Below, piece after piece: positions 25,942-35,447 of a stretch of DNA of 64,000 nt. A program made the position numbers and the translations under genes. Under the pieces are notes generated by a model that saw only the letters and a list, made by a program, of their open reading frames with translations, had not been told where the DNA came from and made no database searches. Location of the stretch: assembly GCA_910575155.1 (NCBI GenBank), contig CAJTDX010000003.1, forward strand, positions 1-64,000. The letters run 5' to 3'. Source of the stretch: Lachnospiraceae bacterium. GTDB taxonomy: Bacteria > Bacillota > Clostridia > Lachnospirales > Lachnospiraceae. Every line of letters starts with the position of its first letter. Within the stretch, counting starts at the first letter, position 1.

Positions 25942-27042
25942 ATGCAGATTTATATGCCGACCAATGTATACAGTGAAAACAATTGCGTAATGAATCATAA
26001 AATGGAACTGGCGGCGCTTGGTAAAAAGGCGCTGCTTGTGACGGGGAAACATTCTTCTCGTCTCAACGGATCTCTTAAGGATGTGGAAGCAGCATTGCAG
26101 GAAGAACATACGCCATACGTTTTGTTTGACGGCATTGAAGAAAATCCATCCGTAGAAACTGTAATGCGGGCAGTAGAATTGGGAAGACAGGAGCAGGCGG
26201 ACTTTGTGGTGGGGATTGGAGGCGGATCTCCGATGGACGCGGCCAAAGCCATCGCGCTGCTGATTGCAAATCCTCAGGAGGATGAGCAGATTTTATTTCA
26301 GGAAAAGGAGCTTTTGGCGCTGCCGACAGCGGAAATTCCAACTACGGCGGGGACGGGATCTGAGGTAACGCCGTATGCCATTCTGACCATTCATACAAGC
26401 AAGACGAAACAAAGTATCAGTCATAAAATATATCCCAAACTTGCACTGATTGACAGCCGTTATCTGAAAACGGCAGATACAGAAACCCTGATTAACACAG
26501 CAGTCGACGCGCTTTCTCATTTGCTTGAGAGCTATCTGAATACGAACGCCAATTCCTATAACCGCATGTATTCAGAGAAGGGACTGGCCGTGTTTGCAAA
26601 AATCAGAGAAGAGCTTATGGTATGCAGACGTCAGAAAGAGAAGCCGGCGGTAAGTCTTTCGGAGCAGGTGTTTGAAGATCTTATGCAGTTGGCAGCCACT
26701 GCAGGCATGGCAATTGCACATACAGGCACCTCGATTCCTCATGGACTGAGTTATCCCATTACTTATGAAATGCATGTTCCTCATGGCAAAGCAGTGGGAA
26801 TTTTTCTGCCAGGATTTTTGACGTCATACCAGAATCAGGAGGAGGTACAGTTTGTCCTTGGTCAGATGGGATTTGCATCTGTGGAAGAATTTACAGAATA
26901 TCTGGATGAATTGCTGGGAAAGGCGGAAATTCCGGAAGGATTGTGGATTGAAGATGTAAAGGCTGTTTTGTCTAATCAGGCAAAGTTAAAAAATTATCCT
27001 TTTGAAATAGACCAGGAAACATTGTATGCATTTCGCAGATAG
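25942..27042 (+). CDS. Iron-containing alcohol dehydrogenase
   Basis: 366 residues. NAD(P) motif GIGGGSPMDAAKA (~residue 92), TTAGTGSEVTPYA, and the metal ligands D189 and H193 (VDALSHLLE), H267 (IPHGLSYP) and H281 (VPHGKAVG), with the usual spacing of group III alcohol dehydrogenases. Reduces aldehydes or oxidises alcohols with NAD(P)H in the cytoplasm; the substrate cannot be told from sequence. RBS AAAGGAAG. queH follows within 10 bases. Confidence 0.9.
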   Translation: MQIYMPTNVYSENNCVMNHKMELAALGKKALLVTGKHSSRLNGSLKDVEAALQEEHTPYVLFDGIEENPSVETVMRAVELGRQEQADFVVGIGGGSPMDAAKAIALLIANPQEDEQILFQEKELLALPTAEIPTTAGTGSEVTPYAILTIHTSKTKQSISHKIYPKLALIDSRYLKTADTETLINTAVDALSHLLESYLNTNANSYNRMYSEKGLAVFAKIREELMVCRRQKEKPAVSLSEQVFEDLMQLAATAGMAIAHTGTSIPHGLSYPITYEMHVPHGKAVGIFLPGFLTSYQNQEEVQFVLGQMGFASVEEFTEYLDELLGKAEIPEGLWIEDVKAVLSNQAKLKNYPFEIDQETLYAFRR

Positions 27043-27052
27043 GGACCAGGTT

Positions 27053-27736
27053 ATGAAAAGGAATTATCAAAAAGAGATGGAGCAGGTGATACATACCCGG
27101 CAGAAGCAGGGGCGGGTTCCCAGGCTGCTGCTCCATAGCTGCTGCGCTCCCTGCAGCAGCTACGTACTGGAATATCTGTCCGGTTTTTTTCAGATTACCG
27201 TGCTCTATTATAATCCGAACATTTATCCGGTCCGGGAATATGAGAAACGGGTGGAAGAACAGAAACAGTTTATTGATCGGTTTTCGCAGAAAATTCTGAC
27301 AGAGAAGGAAGATGACAAAACATTTTATCCCATTGAGTTTGTTGAAGGCAGCTTTGACAGCGAGCGCTTTTATCAAATGGCAAAAGGGCTGGAAGAGACG
27401 CCGGAAGGAGGAGAACGCTGCGTTCGGTGTTATGAGCTGCGGCTGCGCAGGGCGGCGGAATACGCAGTGAGGCTTCACATGGATTATTTTACTACTACAT
27501 TGTCCATCAGTCCCTTGAAAAATGCCGAAAAACTCAATGAAATCGGAGAAAGGCTGGCTGAGGAATATGGAATTTCATATCTGTGTTCCGATTTTAAGAA
27601 AAAAAACGGTTATAAGCGTTCCGTAGAGCTTTCCAGAGAATATGGCATGTACCGCCAGGATTACTGCGGCTGTGTGTTCTCGCAGCAGGAGAGGGAACGA
27701 CAGAAGGCACGGCAAAATTCAGGAAATTTACAATGA
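27053..27736 (+). CDS. queH: Epoxyqueuosine reductase QueH
   Basis: 227 residues from ATG 27053; an ATG at 27026 overlapping the previous gene is also in frame. Diagnostic features: LLLHSCCAPCSSYVLEYL (adjacent cysteines and CxxC-like set), YYNPNIYPVREYEKR, RCVRCYELRL, FTTTLSISPLKN and the C-terminal DYCGCVFS. QueH is the iron-sulfur enzyme that reduces epoxyqueuosine to queuosine in tRNA, replacing QueG in many anaerobes. argH starts 12 bases downstream, so the genes are cotranscribed. Confidence 0.93.
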   Translation: MKRNYQKEMEQVIHTRQKQGRVPRLLLHSCCAPCSSYVLEYLSGFFQITVLYYNPNIYPVREYEKRVEEQKQFIDRFSQKILTEKEDDKTFYPIEFVEGSFDSERFYQMAKGLEETPEGGERCVRCYELRLRRAAEYAVRLHMDYFTTTLSISPLKNAEKLNEIGERLAEEYGISYLCSDFKKKNGYKRSVELSREYGMYRQDYCGCVFSQQERERQKARQNSGNLQ

Positions 27737-27748
27737 AGGAGGAAATAT

Positions 27749-29170
27749 ATGGCACAATTATGGGGCGGACGGTTTACAAAGGAGACAGACCAATTGGTAT
27801 ACAACTTCAATGCCTCCATTTCGTTTGATAAAAAATTTTACCGTCAGGACATGGAGGGCAGTATTGCCCATGTAAAAATGCTGGGAAAACAGGGGATTCT
27901 CACGGGGCAGGAGACAGAAGCCCTGATAACGGCGGTGAAAGATCTTTTAGATGAAATCGAGGCGGGAACACTGGAAATTTCCCATGAATATGAAGATATT
28001 CACAGTTTTGTAGAAGCGGCATTAATTGAACGTTTAGGCGATACCGGCAAGAAATTACATACAGGCAGAAGCCGGAATGACCAGGTGGCGCTGGATATGC
28101 GTTTATATGTGAGGCAGGAAATTCTGGAAACGGATGAATTGCTGGAAAAAATGTTAAATACTATTTTAACAATTATGAAAGATCACGTTGATACCTTTAT
28201 GCCGGGATTTACACATTTACAGAAAGCGCAGCCCGTGACGTTGGCCCATCATCTGGGAGCGTATTTTGAAATGATGAAGCGCGACCGTCTGAGAATGCAG
28301 GATATTTATCGGAGAATGAATTACTGTCCGCTTGGTTCTGGCGCCCTGGCAGGCACTACTTACGATTTGGACAGATCTTATACGGCAAAACTGCTGGGAT
28401 TTGACGGGCCTTCCCTGAACAGTATGGACGGAGTGTCCGACCGGGATTATCTCATTGAATATCTGTCGGCGCTGTCTACGGTGATGATGCACTTAAGCCG
28501 GTTTTCCGAGGAAGTGATTATCTGGAACAGCAATGAGTACCAGTTTGTGGAAATAGACGACGCCTACAGTACCGGAAGCAGTATTATGCCTCAAAAGAAA
28601 AATCCGGACATAGCAGAACTTGTGCGTGGAAAAACCGGACGTGTCTATGGAGCGCTGATGTCTCTGCTCACCACCATGAAGGGCATTCCTCTTGCCTATA
28701 ATAAGGATATGCAGGAGGACAAAGAGCTGGCGTTTGATGCAATAGACACGGTAAAAGGCTGTCTGGCATTATTTACAGGAATGCTTTCCACTATGAAATT
28801 TCAGAAAGACAAAATGGAGGCAAGCGCGAAACATGGATTTACCAACGCCACGGACGCGGCGGATTATCTGGTAAATCATGGGGTGCCGTTCCGGGATGCG
28901 CATGGAATTGTGGGACAGATTGTGCTGTACTGCATTGGGAAGAACATTTCCATTGACGATATGTCCTTAGAGGAATTGAAAAAAATAAGCCCGGTATTTG
29001 AGGAAGACATATTTGAGGCGGTTTCTATGAAAACCTGTGTGGAAAAGCGTCTGACAATCGGCGCGCCGGGACAGGCAGCCATGCGGACAGTAATTGCGCT
29101 GGAAGAGGAATATCTGTCGCAGGACTGGAAAAAGGAGCTTCCGGATTGGGAAGGAGAACTGTTAAAATAG
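27749..29170 (+). CDS. argH: Argininosuccinate lyase
   Basis: 473 residues, start with AAGGAGG. Begins AQLWGGRFTKETDQLVYNFN, typical for ArgH, and carries the lyase signature GSSIMPQKKNP at 276-286 with the catalytic serine loop, plus TGRSRNDQVALD. Cleaves argininosuccinate to arginine and fumarate, the last step of arginine synthesis. argG is not in the window. Confidence 0.97.
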   Translation: MAQLWGGRFTKETDQLVYNFNASISFDKKFYRQDMEGSIAHVKMLGKQGILTGQETEALITAVKDLLDEIEAGTLEISHEYEDIHSFVEAALIERLGDTGKKLHTGRSRNDQVALDMRLYVRQEILETDELLEKMLNTILTIMKDHVDTFMPGFTHLQKAQPVTLAHHLGAYFEMMKRDRLRMQDIYRRMNYCPLGSGALAGTTYDLDRSYTAKLLGFDGPSLNSMDGVSDRDYLIEYLSALSTVMMHLSRFSEEVIIWNSNEYQFVEIDDAYSTGSSIMPQKKNPDIAELVRGKTGRVYGALMSLLTTMKGIPLAYNKDMQEDKELAFDAIDTVKGCLALFTGMLSTMKFQKDKMEASAKHGFTNATDAADYLVNHGVPFRDAHGIVGQIVLYCIGKNISIDDMSLEELKKISPVFEEDIFEAVSMKTCVEKRLTIGAPGQAAMRTVIALEEEYLSQDWKKELPDWEGELLK

Positions 29171-29235
29171 CATTTTCTTATACAGCTTTTACAGATTTTA
29201 AGCGCATGTTTTGTTAAATTTGTATAAGTTTAGAC

Positions 29236-29264
29236 TTGCATTTTTATTTTAAATATATTAGTAT
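29236..29264 (+). promoter_or_regulatory. Promoter of asd
   Basis: TTGCAT, 17-base spacer, TAGTAT. The resulting leader of about 90 nt contains a short CTTCC/GGAAG stem near 29320-29342 but is too short for a lysine riboswitch. Confidence 0.55.
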
Positions 29265-29362
29265 ATCTAACGAAAATACATTTGTACGCGCAGAGCGGAC
29301 AGAAGAAAAAATTTGAAGCTTCCAGCCTGAATTGCAGGAAGGGAGAGCAAGGAGAATTAGAA

Positions 29363-30448
29363 ATGAGTCAGAAATTAAGAGCAGGAATTCTTGGCGGAAC
29401 AGGAATGGTGGGACAGCGTTTTATCGCATTGCTGGAAAACCATCCATGGTTCGAGGTTGTTGCGATTGCGGCAAGCCCCCGTTCTGCTGGTAAGAGATAT
29501 GAGGATGCGGTAGGCGGCCGCTGGAAAATGGATACGCCGATGCCTGAGGCAGTGAAGGATCTTGTGGTTATGAATGTAAATGAGGTTGAGGCTGTCGCTT
29601 CTAAGGTTGATTTTGTATTCAGCGCCGTAGATATGTCAAAGGAAGAGATCAAACAGATAGAGGAAGCATATGCAAAAACGGAGACTCCGGTGGTTTCTAA
29701 TAACAGCGCGCACCGCTGGACAAAGGACGTGCCGATGGTAGTGCCGGAAATCAATGCAGATCATATGAACGTTATTGAGTTTCAGAAGAAGCGTTTGGGA
29801 ACTGACAGAGGTTTTGTCGCTGTGAAACCCAATTGTTCCATTCAGTCTTATGCGCCCGTGCTGACGGCGTGGATGGAATTTGAGCCTTATGAGGTCGTTG
29901 CAACGACCTATCAGGCAATCTCCGGAGCAGGAAAGACATTTCAGGACTGGCCGCAGATGCAGGGAAATGTTATTCCCTTTATCGGAGGCGAGGAAGAAAA
30001 ATCAGAAAAAGAACCGTTACGTATCTGGGGAGAGATCAGAGACGGCGAGATTGTGCCGGCGGAAACGCCGCTGATTACCTGCCAGTGCGTGCGTGTTCCC
30101 GTGCTGAACGGACATACCGCGGCCGTATTTGTGAAATTTAAGAAAAAGCCCACGAAGGAACAGTTGATTCAGAAGCTGACAGAATTTAGCGGAGCGCCGC
30201 AAAAACTGCAGCTTCCCAGCGCGCCCAGGCAATTTATTCAGTATCTTGAAGAGGATAACCGTCCCCAGGTGTCAGAAGACGTCAATTATGAGAACGGTAT
30301 GGGCGTCAGCGTAGGGCGTTTGCGGGAAGATACCGTTTACGACTGGAAATTCATCGGACTTTCCCATAACACTGTCCGCGGCGCGGCGGGAGGAGCAATT
30401 TTGTGCGCGGAGCTTCTGAAAGCGCAAGGATATATTACAGAAAAATAA
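29363..30448 (+). CDS. asd: Aspartate-semialdehyde dehydrogenase
   Basis: 361 residues from ATG 29363 (AAGGAGAA upstream); longer frames starting at 29282 have no ribosome site. N-terminal dinucleotide fold GILGGTGMVGQRF, catalytic cysteine C158 in VKPNCSIQSY, and CQCVRVPVLNGHTAAVF. The length and sequence fit the archaeal/fungal-type Asd branch. Reduces aspartyl phosphate to aspartate semialdehyde, the branch point to lysine, threonine and methionine; thrC, metF and metH in this window lie downstream in that pathway. A terminator follows the stop. Confidence 0.95.
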   Translation: MSQKLRAGILGGTGMVGQRFIALLENHPWFEVVAIAASPRSAGKRYEDAVGGRWKMDTPMPEAVKDLVVMNVNEVEAVASKVDFVFSAVDMSKEEIKQIEEAYAKTETPVVSNNSAHRWTKDVPMVVPEINADHMNVIEFQKKRLGTDRGFVAVKPNCSIQSYAPVLTAWMEFEPYEVVATTYQAISGAGKTFQDWPQMQGNVIPFIGGEEEKSEKEPLRIWGEIRDGEIVPAETPLITCQCVRVPVLNGHTAAVFVKFKKKPTKEQLIQKLTEFSGAPQKLQLPSAPRQFIQYLEEDNRPQVSEDVNYENGMGVSVGRLREDTVYDWKFIGLSHNTVRGAAGGAILCAELLKAQGYITEK

Positions 30449-30464
30449 ACGGCAATGAATAATG

Positions 30465-30490
30465 AGGCTGCCTTTAAAGGCAGTCTTTTT
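30465..30490 (+). terminator. Terminator of asd
   Basis: CTGCCTTTAAAGGCAG is a perfect palindromic stem (30468-30483) followed by TCTTTTT. Confidence 0.85.
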
Positions 30491-30596
30491 ATATTATTAG
30501 GAAAAACCTGCTGTAAATCTTATGGAGAACGATTGAATCAAAGAGTATATTTGGCGCTGTCCGCCTGATTACTGGCCGGATGGAGCGCTATCTGAA

Positions 30597-30641
30597 AGGT
30601 GTAAAGTTTTTATGGTATGGTGAAAGCTTTACACCTTTTTT
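30597..30641 (+). terminator. Second, orphan terminator in the 30449-30917 gap
   Basis: Arms AGGTGTAAAG (30597-30606) and CTTTACACCT (30627-30636) with a 20-base loop, then a T tract. It lies 110 bases beyond the asd terminator with no gene between, so it could close a short RNA starting near 30500 or be a relic. The remaining ~270 bases before 30918 are AT-rich and should hold the terD promoter; I see no gene there. Confidence 0.6.
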
Positions 30642-30917
30642 GACAGCTTTGCAGTTGATTTTTCCGCAATGTATGTGGAATGTGTTTGTCAGTTTTTTTA
30701 TTTTTGGTATTATCTTGAAATAATATTGCTTATAAAGTATAATAAAATCAGAAAATTTGTTTAATAGCGGAAGAGTGTTTGAAAATTTCATTCTCCCGGA
30801 CGTAAGACCTGGCTTCCTGACGTTTATTTAAACATATGAAGGGGAGCGGGCAGGAGTAATTACAGGGATCAGTATGGAGAGGTAAGAAATGCAAACAAAT
30901 AAAAGGAGGTAGTTGTA

Positions 30918-31499
30918 ATGCCAATTAATTTATCAAAGGGACAAAAAGTGGACTTGACAAAGGGAAATCCGGGACTTAAGAAGATTATGACAGGACTTGG
31001 ATGGGATGTTAACGCATTCGATACAGGAGCTGATTTCGATCTTGATGCGGCAGCTTTTATGCTGGGAGCGAATGGGAAATGTCCAACGGATAAAGAATTT
31101 GTTTTTTATGGAAATCTGTCGCATCCAAGCGGCGCGGTTAATCATATGGGTGATAACCTTACAGGGGAAGGCGAAGGGGATGACGAGCAGATTCAGATTG
31201 ATTTGTCGAAGGTACCGGCGGACATTGAGAAGATTGCGTTTACGGTTACAATATATGAGGCGGAGACAAGAAATCAGAATTTCGGGCAGGTCTCCAATGC
31301 TTTTATTCGCCTTGTGGATGAGTCAAACGGAACAGAGTTGATTCGATATGATCTTGGAGAAGATTTCTCAATTGAGACAGCGGTAGTGGTAGGAGAGCTT
31401 TACAGAAATGGAGCGGAGTGGAAATTTAACGCTATCGGAAGCGGCTTCCAGGGCGGACTCTCAGCGCTTTGCGGGCATTACGGCATTGACGTTGCGTAG
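30918..31499 (+). CDS. TerD-family stress protein
   Basis: 193 residues behind AAAGGAGG. Typical TerD/CABP sequence: [41 protein letters not shown], then [17 protein letters not shown] and [11 protein letters not shown]-type strand; the acidic loops bind calcium. Family members occur in tellurite/phage-resistance and general stress clusters. Only the next gene is related; terC, terB and kinase genes are absent. Confidence 0.92.
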   Translation: MPINLSKGQKVDLTKGNPGLKKIMTGLGWDVNAFDTGADFDLDAAAFMLGANGKCPTDKEFVFYGNLSHPSGAVNHMGDNLTGEGEGDDEQIQIDLSKVPADIEKIAFTVTIYEAETRNQNFGQVSNAFIRLVDESNGTELIRYDLGEDFSIETAVVVGELYRNGAEWKFNAIGSGFQGGLSALCGHYGIDVA

Positions 31500-31581
31500 G
31501 AGAATGCCCAATTACAGCGGCAAGAGTGGAAATCAGAGGTTAAGCGTATCATGCATTATTATGAAGAAGAGGAGATAATAA

Positions 31582-32187
31582 ATGGCAATTAATTTACAAA
31601 AAGGACAAAAAGTAAATCTTGAGAAAAAATCATCTTCAGGTCTTGGGGAAATTTTAGTGAACCTGAATTGGAATGCAAGACCGGTAAAACAAGGTTTTTT
31701 ATCAAGTTTATTTAGTGGAAATCAGGGAATAGATCTGGATCTTGGATGTTTGTTTGAATTAAAGAATGGACAAAAAGGAGCAATTCAGGCGTTGGGAAAT
31801 TCTTTTGGAACACTGAACCAGCCGCCTTATATCGCATTAGACGGGGATGACAGAACCGGCGCCGCGGAAGCAGGCGAGAATCTTCGAATTAACGGGAATA
31901 AGCTGTCTGAATTTAAACGGATTCTGGTGTATACATTTATATACGAAGGCGTGGCGAACTGGAAGCAGGCGGATGCAGTTGTTACCATTAAATATCCAGG
32001 CGCAGAAGATATCATTGTGAAGATGGATTCTTTTAATTCGTCTGATATTATGTGCGGTTTAGCTCTTTTTGAAAATCAAAATGATCAGACGTTCAGCGTA
32101 GAAAAAATTATACAGTTTTACCAGGGGCATCAGGCTCTGGATCAGGCGTTCCATTGGGGCATGAAGTGGAAAGCCGGAAGAAAATAG
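31582..32187 (+). CDS. TerD-family paralogue, TerA-like
   Basis: 201 residues. Opens MAINLQKGQKVNLEKKSS like its neighbour, then WNARPVKQG...GIDLDLGCLFEL and IALDGDDRTGAAEAGENLRING, the calcium-binding loops of the TerD superfamily. It differs by an insert (FLSSLFSGNQ) and a C-terminal FHWGMKWKAGRK. Probably an operon partner of the preceding gene, 82 bases apart. Confidence 0.87.
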   Translation: MAINLQKGQKVNLEKKSSSGLGEILVNLNWNARPVKQGFLSSLFSGNQGIDLDLGCLFELKNGQKGAIQALGNSFGTLNQPPYIALDGDDRTGAAEAGENLRINGNKLSEFKRILVYTFIYEGVANWKQADAVVTIKYPGAEDIIVKMDSFNSSDIMCGLALFENQNDQTFSVEKIIQFYQGHQALDQAFHWGMKWKAGRK

Positions 32188-32245
32188 GGGACATTGTGAG
32201 CCTTTTTCTCTTACAGATCAGAGAGCGGCAAAGATGAATGATATA

Positions 32246-32319
32246 TTCCTGACGGCGTTAGTTCCTGTGTTTTGACATAGGGCGGTTTGCCAGCGTCTGG
32301 GAAATAATACCGTCAGGAA
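32246..32319. repeat. Inverted repeat between convergent genes
   Basis: TTCCTGACGG (32246-32255) and CCGTCAGGAA (32310-32319) are perfect arms around a 54-base centre, between the convergent TerD-like gene and the MerR regulator. Probably a bidirectional 3'-end structure; there is no long T tract. Confidence 0.45.
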
Positions 32320-32334
32320 CATATTCTGCGCCGT

Positions 32335-33159
32335 TTAAGTCTCCTTTGAAATCTTAACTTCAATTTGCGTAATATAATCGTCCATGTTATCAATCACGTT
32401 CTCATTAATTCCCATCTCATAAGCAAATCCCGACAACGTAAATCCATGCGTTTTAGCATATGCCAATAGTTCCTGATATTTGCAGGGAATGCCGTTCCAG
32501 TCGCCTTTGTGAAAGGCCTGAAGATAAGTTCCCGCAGGCTGTATATGCAGCCCGTCTCTGTGAATGGGGAATGGTATTTCAATAAAAAGTTTGGTGTAAT
32601 TGCTGAAATTTCCCGAAGAAAGCTCCTGTACCGGAATCATGGTTCCGTAAGTAGCGTCATGAAGACGATGGAGCTGGTATCTGCGGGTCTCGGCGGTGAT
32701 CATTTCCACTTCCTGATCGAACGAAGTAGCGTCGTTTATATCCACGGTTACAAGGCAGCGTTCTTCTTTTTCAACGATACTGATCCCGGATAAATCCATG
32801 GTGAGGAGGGTAAGCATATTCTGACGCTGGCTGCACAGAGTCTCTCTGATACCGTTCAGATGAGAAATACGGCGGTCCAGATCTGCTATTTTTTCATCTA
32901 AGAGGCATTTGAGGCTGGCGGCAGAACGGTTTTTCATAAATTCCTGTATCTCGCTGACAGAGACATCCAGTTCCCGCAGCAGCAGAATGGTTTCTAATAT
33001 AGAGCTTTGATGGTAATTATAATAACGATAGCCGTTTTTTGGATGGATGACTGCGGGCTGAAACAGACCGATTTCATCATACCACATCAGCGTTTTCTTA
33101 TTGATTCCATGAAGCGACGCAAACTGACCGATGGTCAGCAGTTTATTTTTTTCATTCAT
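32335..33159 (-). CDS. MerR-family regulator with GyrI-like effector domain
   Basis: 274 residues. N-terminal MerR winged helix LLTIGQFASLHGINKKTLMWYDEIGLFQP and the NGYRYYNYHQ wing, a dimerising coiled coil (~75-120), and a C-terminal ligand-binding domain like GyrI/BmrR. It is divergent from a MATE exporter and the intergenic promoter has MerR geometry, so it likely activates the exporter when a drug-like ligand binds. Confidence 0.92.
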   Translation of the reverse strand: MNEKNKLLTIGQFASLHGINKKTLMWYDEIGLFQPAVIHPKNGYRYYNYHQSSILETILLLRELDVSVSEIQEFMKNRSAASLKCLLDEKIADLDRRISHLNGIRETLCSQRQNMLTLLTMDLSGISIVEKEERCLVTVDINDATSFDQEVEMITAETRRYQLHRLHDATYGTMIPVQELSSGNFSNYTKLFIEIPFPIHRDGLHIQPAGTYLQAFHKGDWNGIPCKYQELLAYAKTHGFTLSGFAYEMGINENVIDNMDDYITQIEVKISKET

Positions 33160-33174
33160 TTTTAAAATCCTCCC

Positions 33175-33205
33175 TTGACTGTACAGTTACTGTATGGTTT
33201 ATAGT
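33175..33205 (+). promoter_or_regulatory. MerR-type promoter of the MATE gene with operator dyad
   Basis: TTGACT (33175-33180) and TATAGT (33200-33205) are separated by 19 bases, the over-long spacer that MerR proteins untwist. TACAGTTACTGTA (33182-33194), a 6-1-6 perfect dyad, lies in the spacer and is the probable MerR binding site. Confidence 0.8.
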
Positions 33206-33248
33206 ACTCTACAGAACAAGTAAAATCAATACAGGAGGAGAAAAATCT

Positions 33249-34580
33249 ATGGAAAATCAAAATGTATACGAGAAACCTGTGACACTGAAAAATATTTTAA
33301 AATTTGCCGTTCCAACCATTGCTATGACGGTATTTATGTCTTTTTATACGATGGTGGACGGTTTGTTTGTATCAAATCTTATTGGTACGGACGCGTTGTC
33401 AGCCATCAATCTGACGGCGCCGCTGATTTCCCTTGTCACAGCAATTTCCACTATGCTTGCCACCGGGGGCAGCGCGGTCATTATGAAAAAGATGGGCCAG
33501 CATAAGCCTGAGGAAGCAAAGGAAGACTTTACGTTCCTGATCCTGGTAAATATAGTGGTGGGAATCGTTATGTGCGGTCTGGGCTATCTGCTGATGGAGG
33601 ATATTTTTGCAGGTATGGGACTTACAGCGGCGGTGAGCGGTTATTGTGTGGAATATCTGAGCCGTTATCTGTTGTTTACCGTTCCCATTCTTCTGATGAA
33701 CAATTTCACCCTTTATATGATTGCCAGTGAAAAGGCTGCGCTTTCCCTGATTTGTTCTGTGGCGGGCGGCGTGCTGAATATGGCGCTTGACTATGTATTT
33801 ATTGCCGTTTTGGGAATGGGAATCAGCGGCGCGGCCATCGCCACAGGGCTTGGATATTCTGTGACGGCGATTGTGGGACTGTTTGTATTCAGCCGCAAAA
33901 GTAGCCTTCTGCATTTTAAGAAGCCTGTAGTTCGTTTTAAAGTTCTGGTAAATGCCGCCGCCAATGGATGTTCTGAGATGGCGACAGCCCTGGTTACAGG
34001 TATTGTTACCATGATGTTTAACTGGACGATGCTTCGTTATGCAGGGGAAAACGGCGTCGCGGCAGTAACCATCATTATGTATGTTCTGATGTTCGCAAGT
34101 TCTCTTTATACGGGATACTCCTATGGGGTGGCTCCAATGCTTAGTTTCTACTACGGCGAACAGAATCATCAGAAATTGAAGAAATTAGTTGCCGTGAGCC
34201 TTAAGGTAATCGGGATTATTTCCCTGGCGACGGTGACGATGTCTTTGTTGTTTACCCAACCTCTGGTTTCTGTATTTGCCCGGCCGGACAATCCCGTGTA
34301 TGACCTGGCTGTAAGGGGAAATCAGATCTGTTCCATGGCGCTGTTTTTTGTGGGATTTAATATTTTTGCCAGCGGAATGTTTACCGCCCTCTCCAATGGC
34401 ATTGTGTCGGCTGTCCTGGCATTTTCCCGTTCTTTTGTGTTTATGCTGATTACCATGCTTGTGCTTCCGGCTGTTTTGGGCGTGAACGGAATCTGGCTTG
34501 CCACTCCGGCGGCGGAGCTTATGGCGCTTGCTCTTTCAATCGTTCTGTTTACAAAATATAGAAAAAGATACCAGTATTAA
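33249..34580 (+). CDS. MATE family efflux transporter
   Basis: 443 residues with about 12 membrane segments, starting NILKFAVPTIAMTVFMSFYTMVDGLFVSNLIGTDALSAINLTAPL, the MATE hallmark. Exports cationic drugs or metabolites using sodium or proton gradients. Start behind ACAGGAGGAG. Controlled by the divergent MerR regulator, judging by the 19-base promoter spacer. Confidence 0.94.
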   Translation: MENQNVYEKPVTLKNILKFAVPTIAMTVFMSFYTMVDGLFVSNLIGTDALSAINLTAPLISLVTAISTMLATGGSAVIMKKMGQHKPEEAKEDFTFLILVNIVVGIVMCGLGYLLMEDIFAGMGLTAAVSGYCVEYLSRYLLFTVPILLMNNFTLYMIASEKAALSLICSVAGGVLNMALDYVFIAVLGMGISGAAIATGLGYSVTAIVGLFVFSRKSSLLHFKKPVVRFKVLVNAAANGCSEMATALVTGIVTMMFNWTMLRYAGENGVAAVTIIMYVLMFASSLYTGYSYGVAPMLSFYYGEQNHQKLKKLVAVSLKVIGIISLATVTMSLLFTQPLVSVFARPDNPVYDLAVRGNQICSMALFFVGFNIFASGMFTALSNGIVSAVLAFSRSFVFMLITMLVLPAVLGVNGIWLATPAAELMALALSIVLFTKYRKRYQY

Positions 34581-34658
34581 GGTAACCATTTTCCAAATTT
34601 ATCCGATATAGAAAATAGCAGCTATGTACTGGAATTGTTTTTCAAGGAGGAAATGAGA

Positions 34659-35399
34659 ATGAATACTAATGGAATAGGAAATTCATATGCAGCGCAGAAG
34701 GCAGCGGCGCAGACTGCCGCGGCGAATGATAAGACAAAAGGGACCGGGAAAACGAACAGGCCGTTTGGACAAAAAGAGATCGGAACGCCTCAGTTAAGCG
34801 AAAAAGCTCAGAAATACTATGAGAAACTGAAGAAAAAATACGGAAACATGGAATTTATCCTGGTCAGCGCGGATAAGAAGGAAGAGGCGGAGGCAAATCT
34901 GGGAAAATATGCCAGCAATAAGAGCCTGATTGTACTGATTGATGATGAGAAAATAGAAAAAATGGCGGCGGACGAAGCATACCGCAAGAAATATGAGGGT
35001 ATACTGGATAATGCCACCGGCAAATTTGAGCAGATGAAGACAAGCCTGGGAAAAAATGCGGACAACGTGAAAGCTTACGGCATGAAGTTTGACGATCAGG
35101 GCAACGCTTCGTTCTTTGCAGTGATCGATAAGTCTTTAGCGTCTCAGAGAGAGCGCATACAAAACAAGAGAGAGCAGAAAGCCGAAGACAGGAAGGAAGC
35201 GGAGCAGAAGGCGGCAAGGGAGAAACAGGAGAAGCTGCCGGACTGGCAGAGCAGGCCGGAAGACATGGTAACCGTGGAAGCGTCTTCCTGGGATGAACTG
35301 CTGCAAAAGATTAACGAAACGATAACAAAGGGGCGCAGCGACCTGGTGCAGACGCCGTCGGAAGCTATGGTAGGACAACAGTTTGACTATACCATATAG
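34659..35399 (+). CDS. DUF6033-like protein
   Basis: 246 residues from ATG 34659, eight bases after AAGGAGG; the ATG at 34653 is too close. The Ala/Gln/Lys-rich N-terminus (NSYAAQKAAAQTAAA) precedes a conserved core LSEKAQKYYEKLKKKYGNMEFILVSADKKEEAEANL. A long charged helix follows (ASQRERIQNKREQKAEDRK...). Resembles DUF6033 proteins of Lachnospiraceae, function unknown. No signal peptide. Confidence 0.7.
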   Translation: MNTNGIGNSYAAQKAAAQTAAANDKTKGTGKTNRPFGQKEIGTPQLSEKAQKYYEKLKKKYGNMEFILVSADKKEEAEANLGKYASNKSLIVLIDDEKIEKMAADEAYRKKYEGILDNATGKFEQMKTSLGKNADNVKAYGMKFDDQGNASFFAVIDKSLASQRERIQNKREQKAEDRKEAEQKAAREKQEKLPDWQSRPEDMVTVEASSWDELLQKINETITKGRSDLVQTPSEAMVGQQFDYTI

Positions 35400-35447
35400 A
35401 AGTAAATACAGAACAGGTCAAATATGGACAGCGGAAGGAGAAGTCAG

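Noticed and set aside
33399-34169. 256-aa minus-strand frame opposite the MATE gene
   Set aside because: His/Asn-rich shadow of hydrophobic codons in the transporter.
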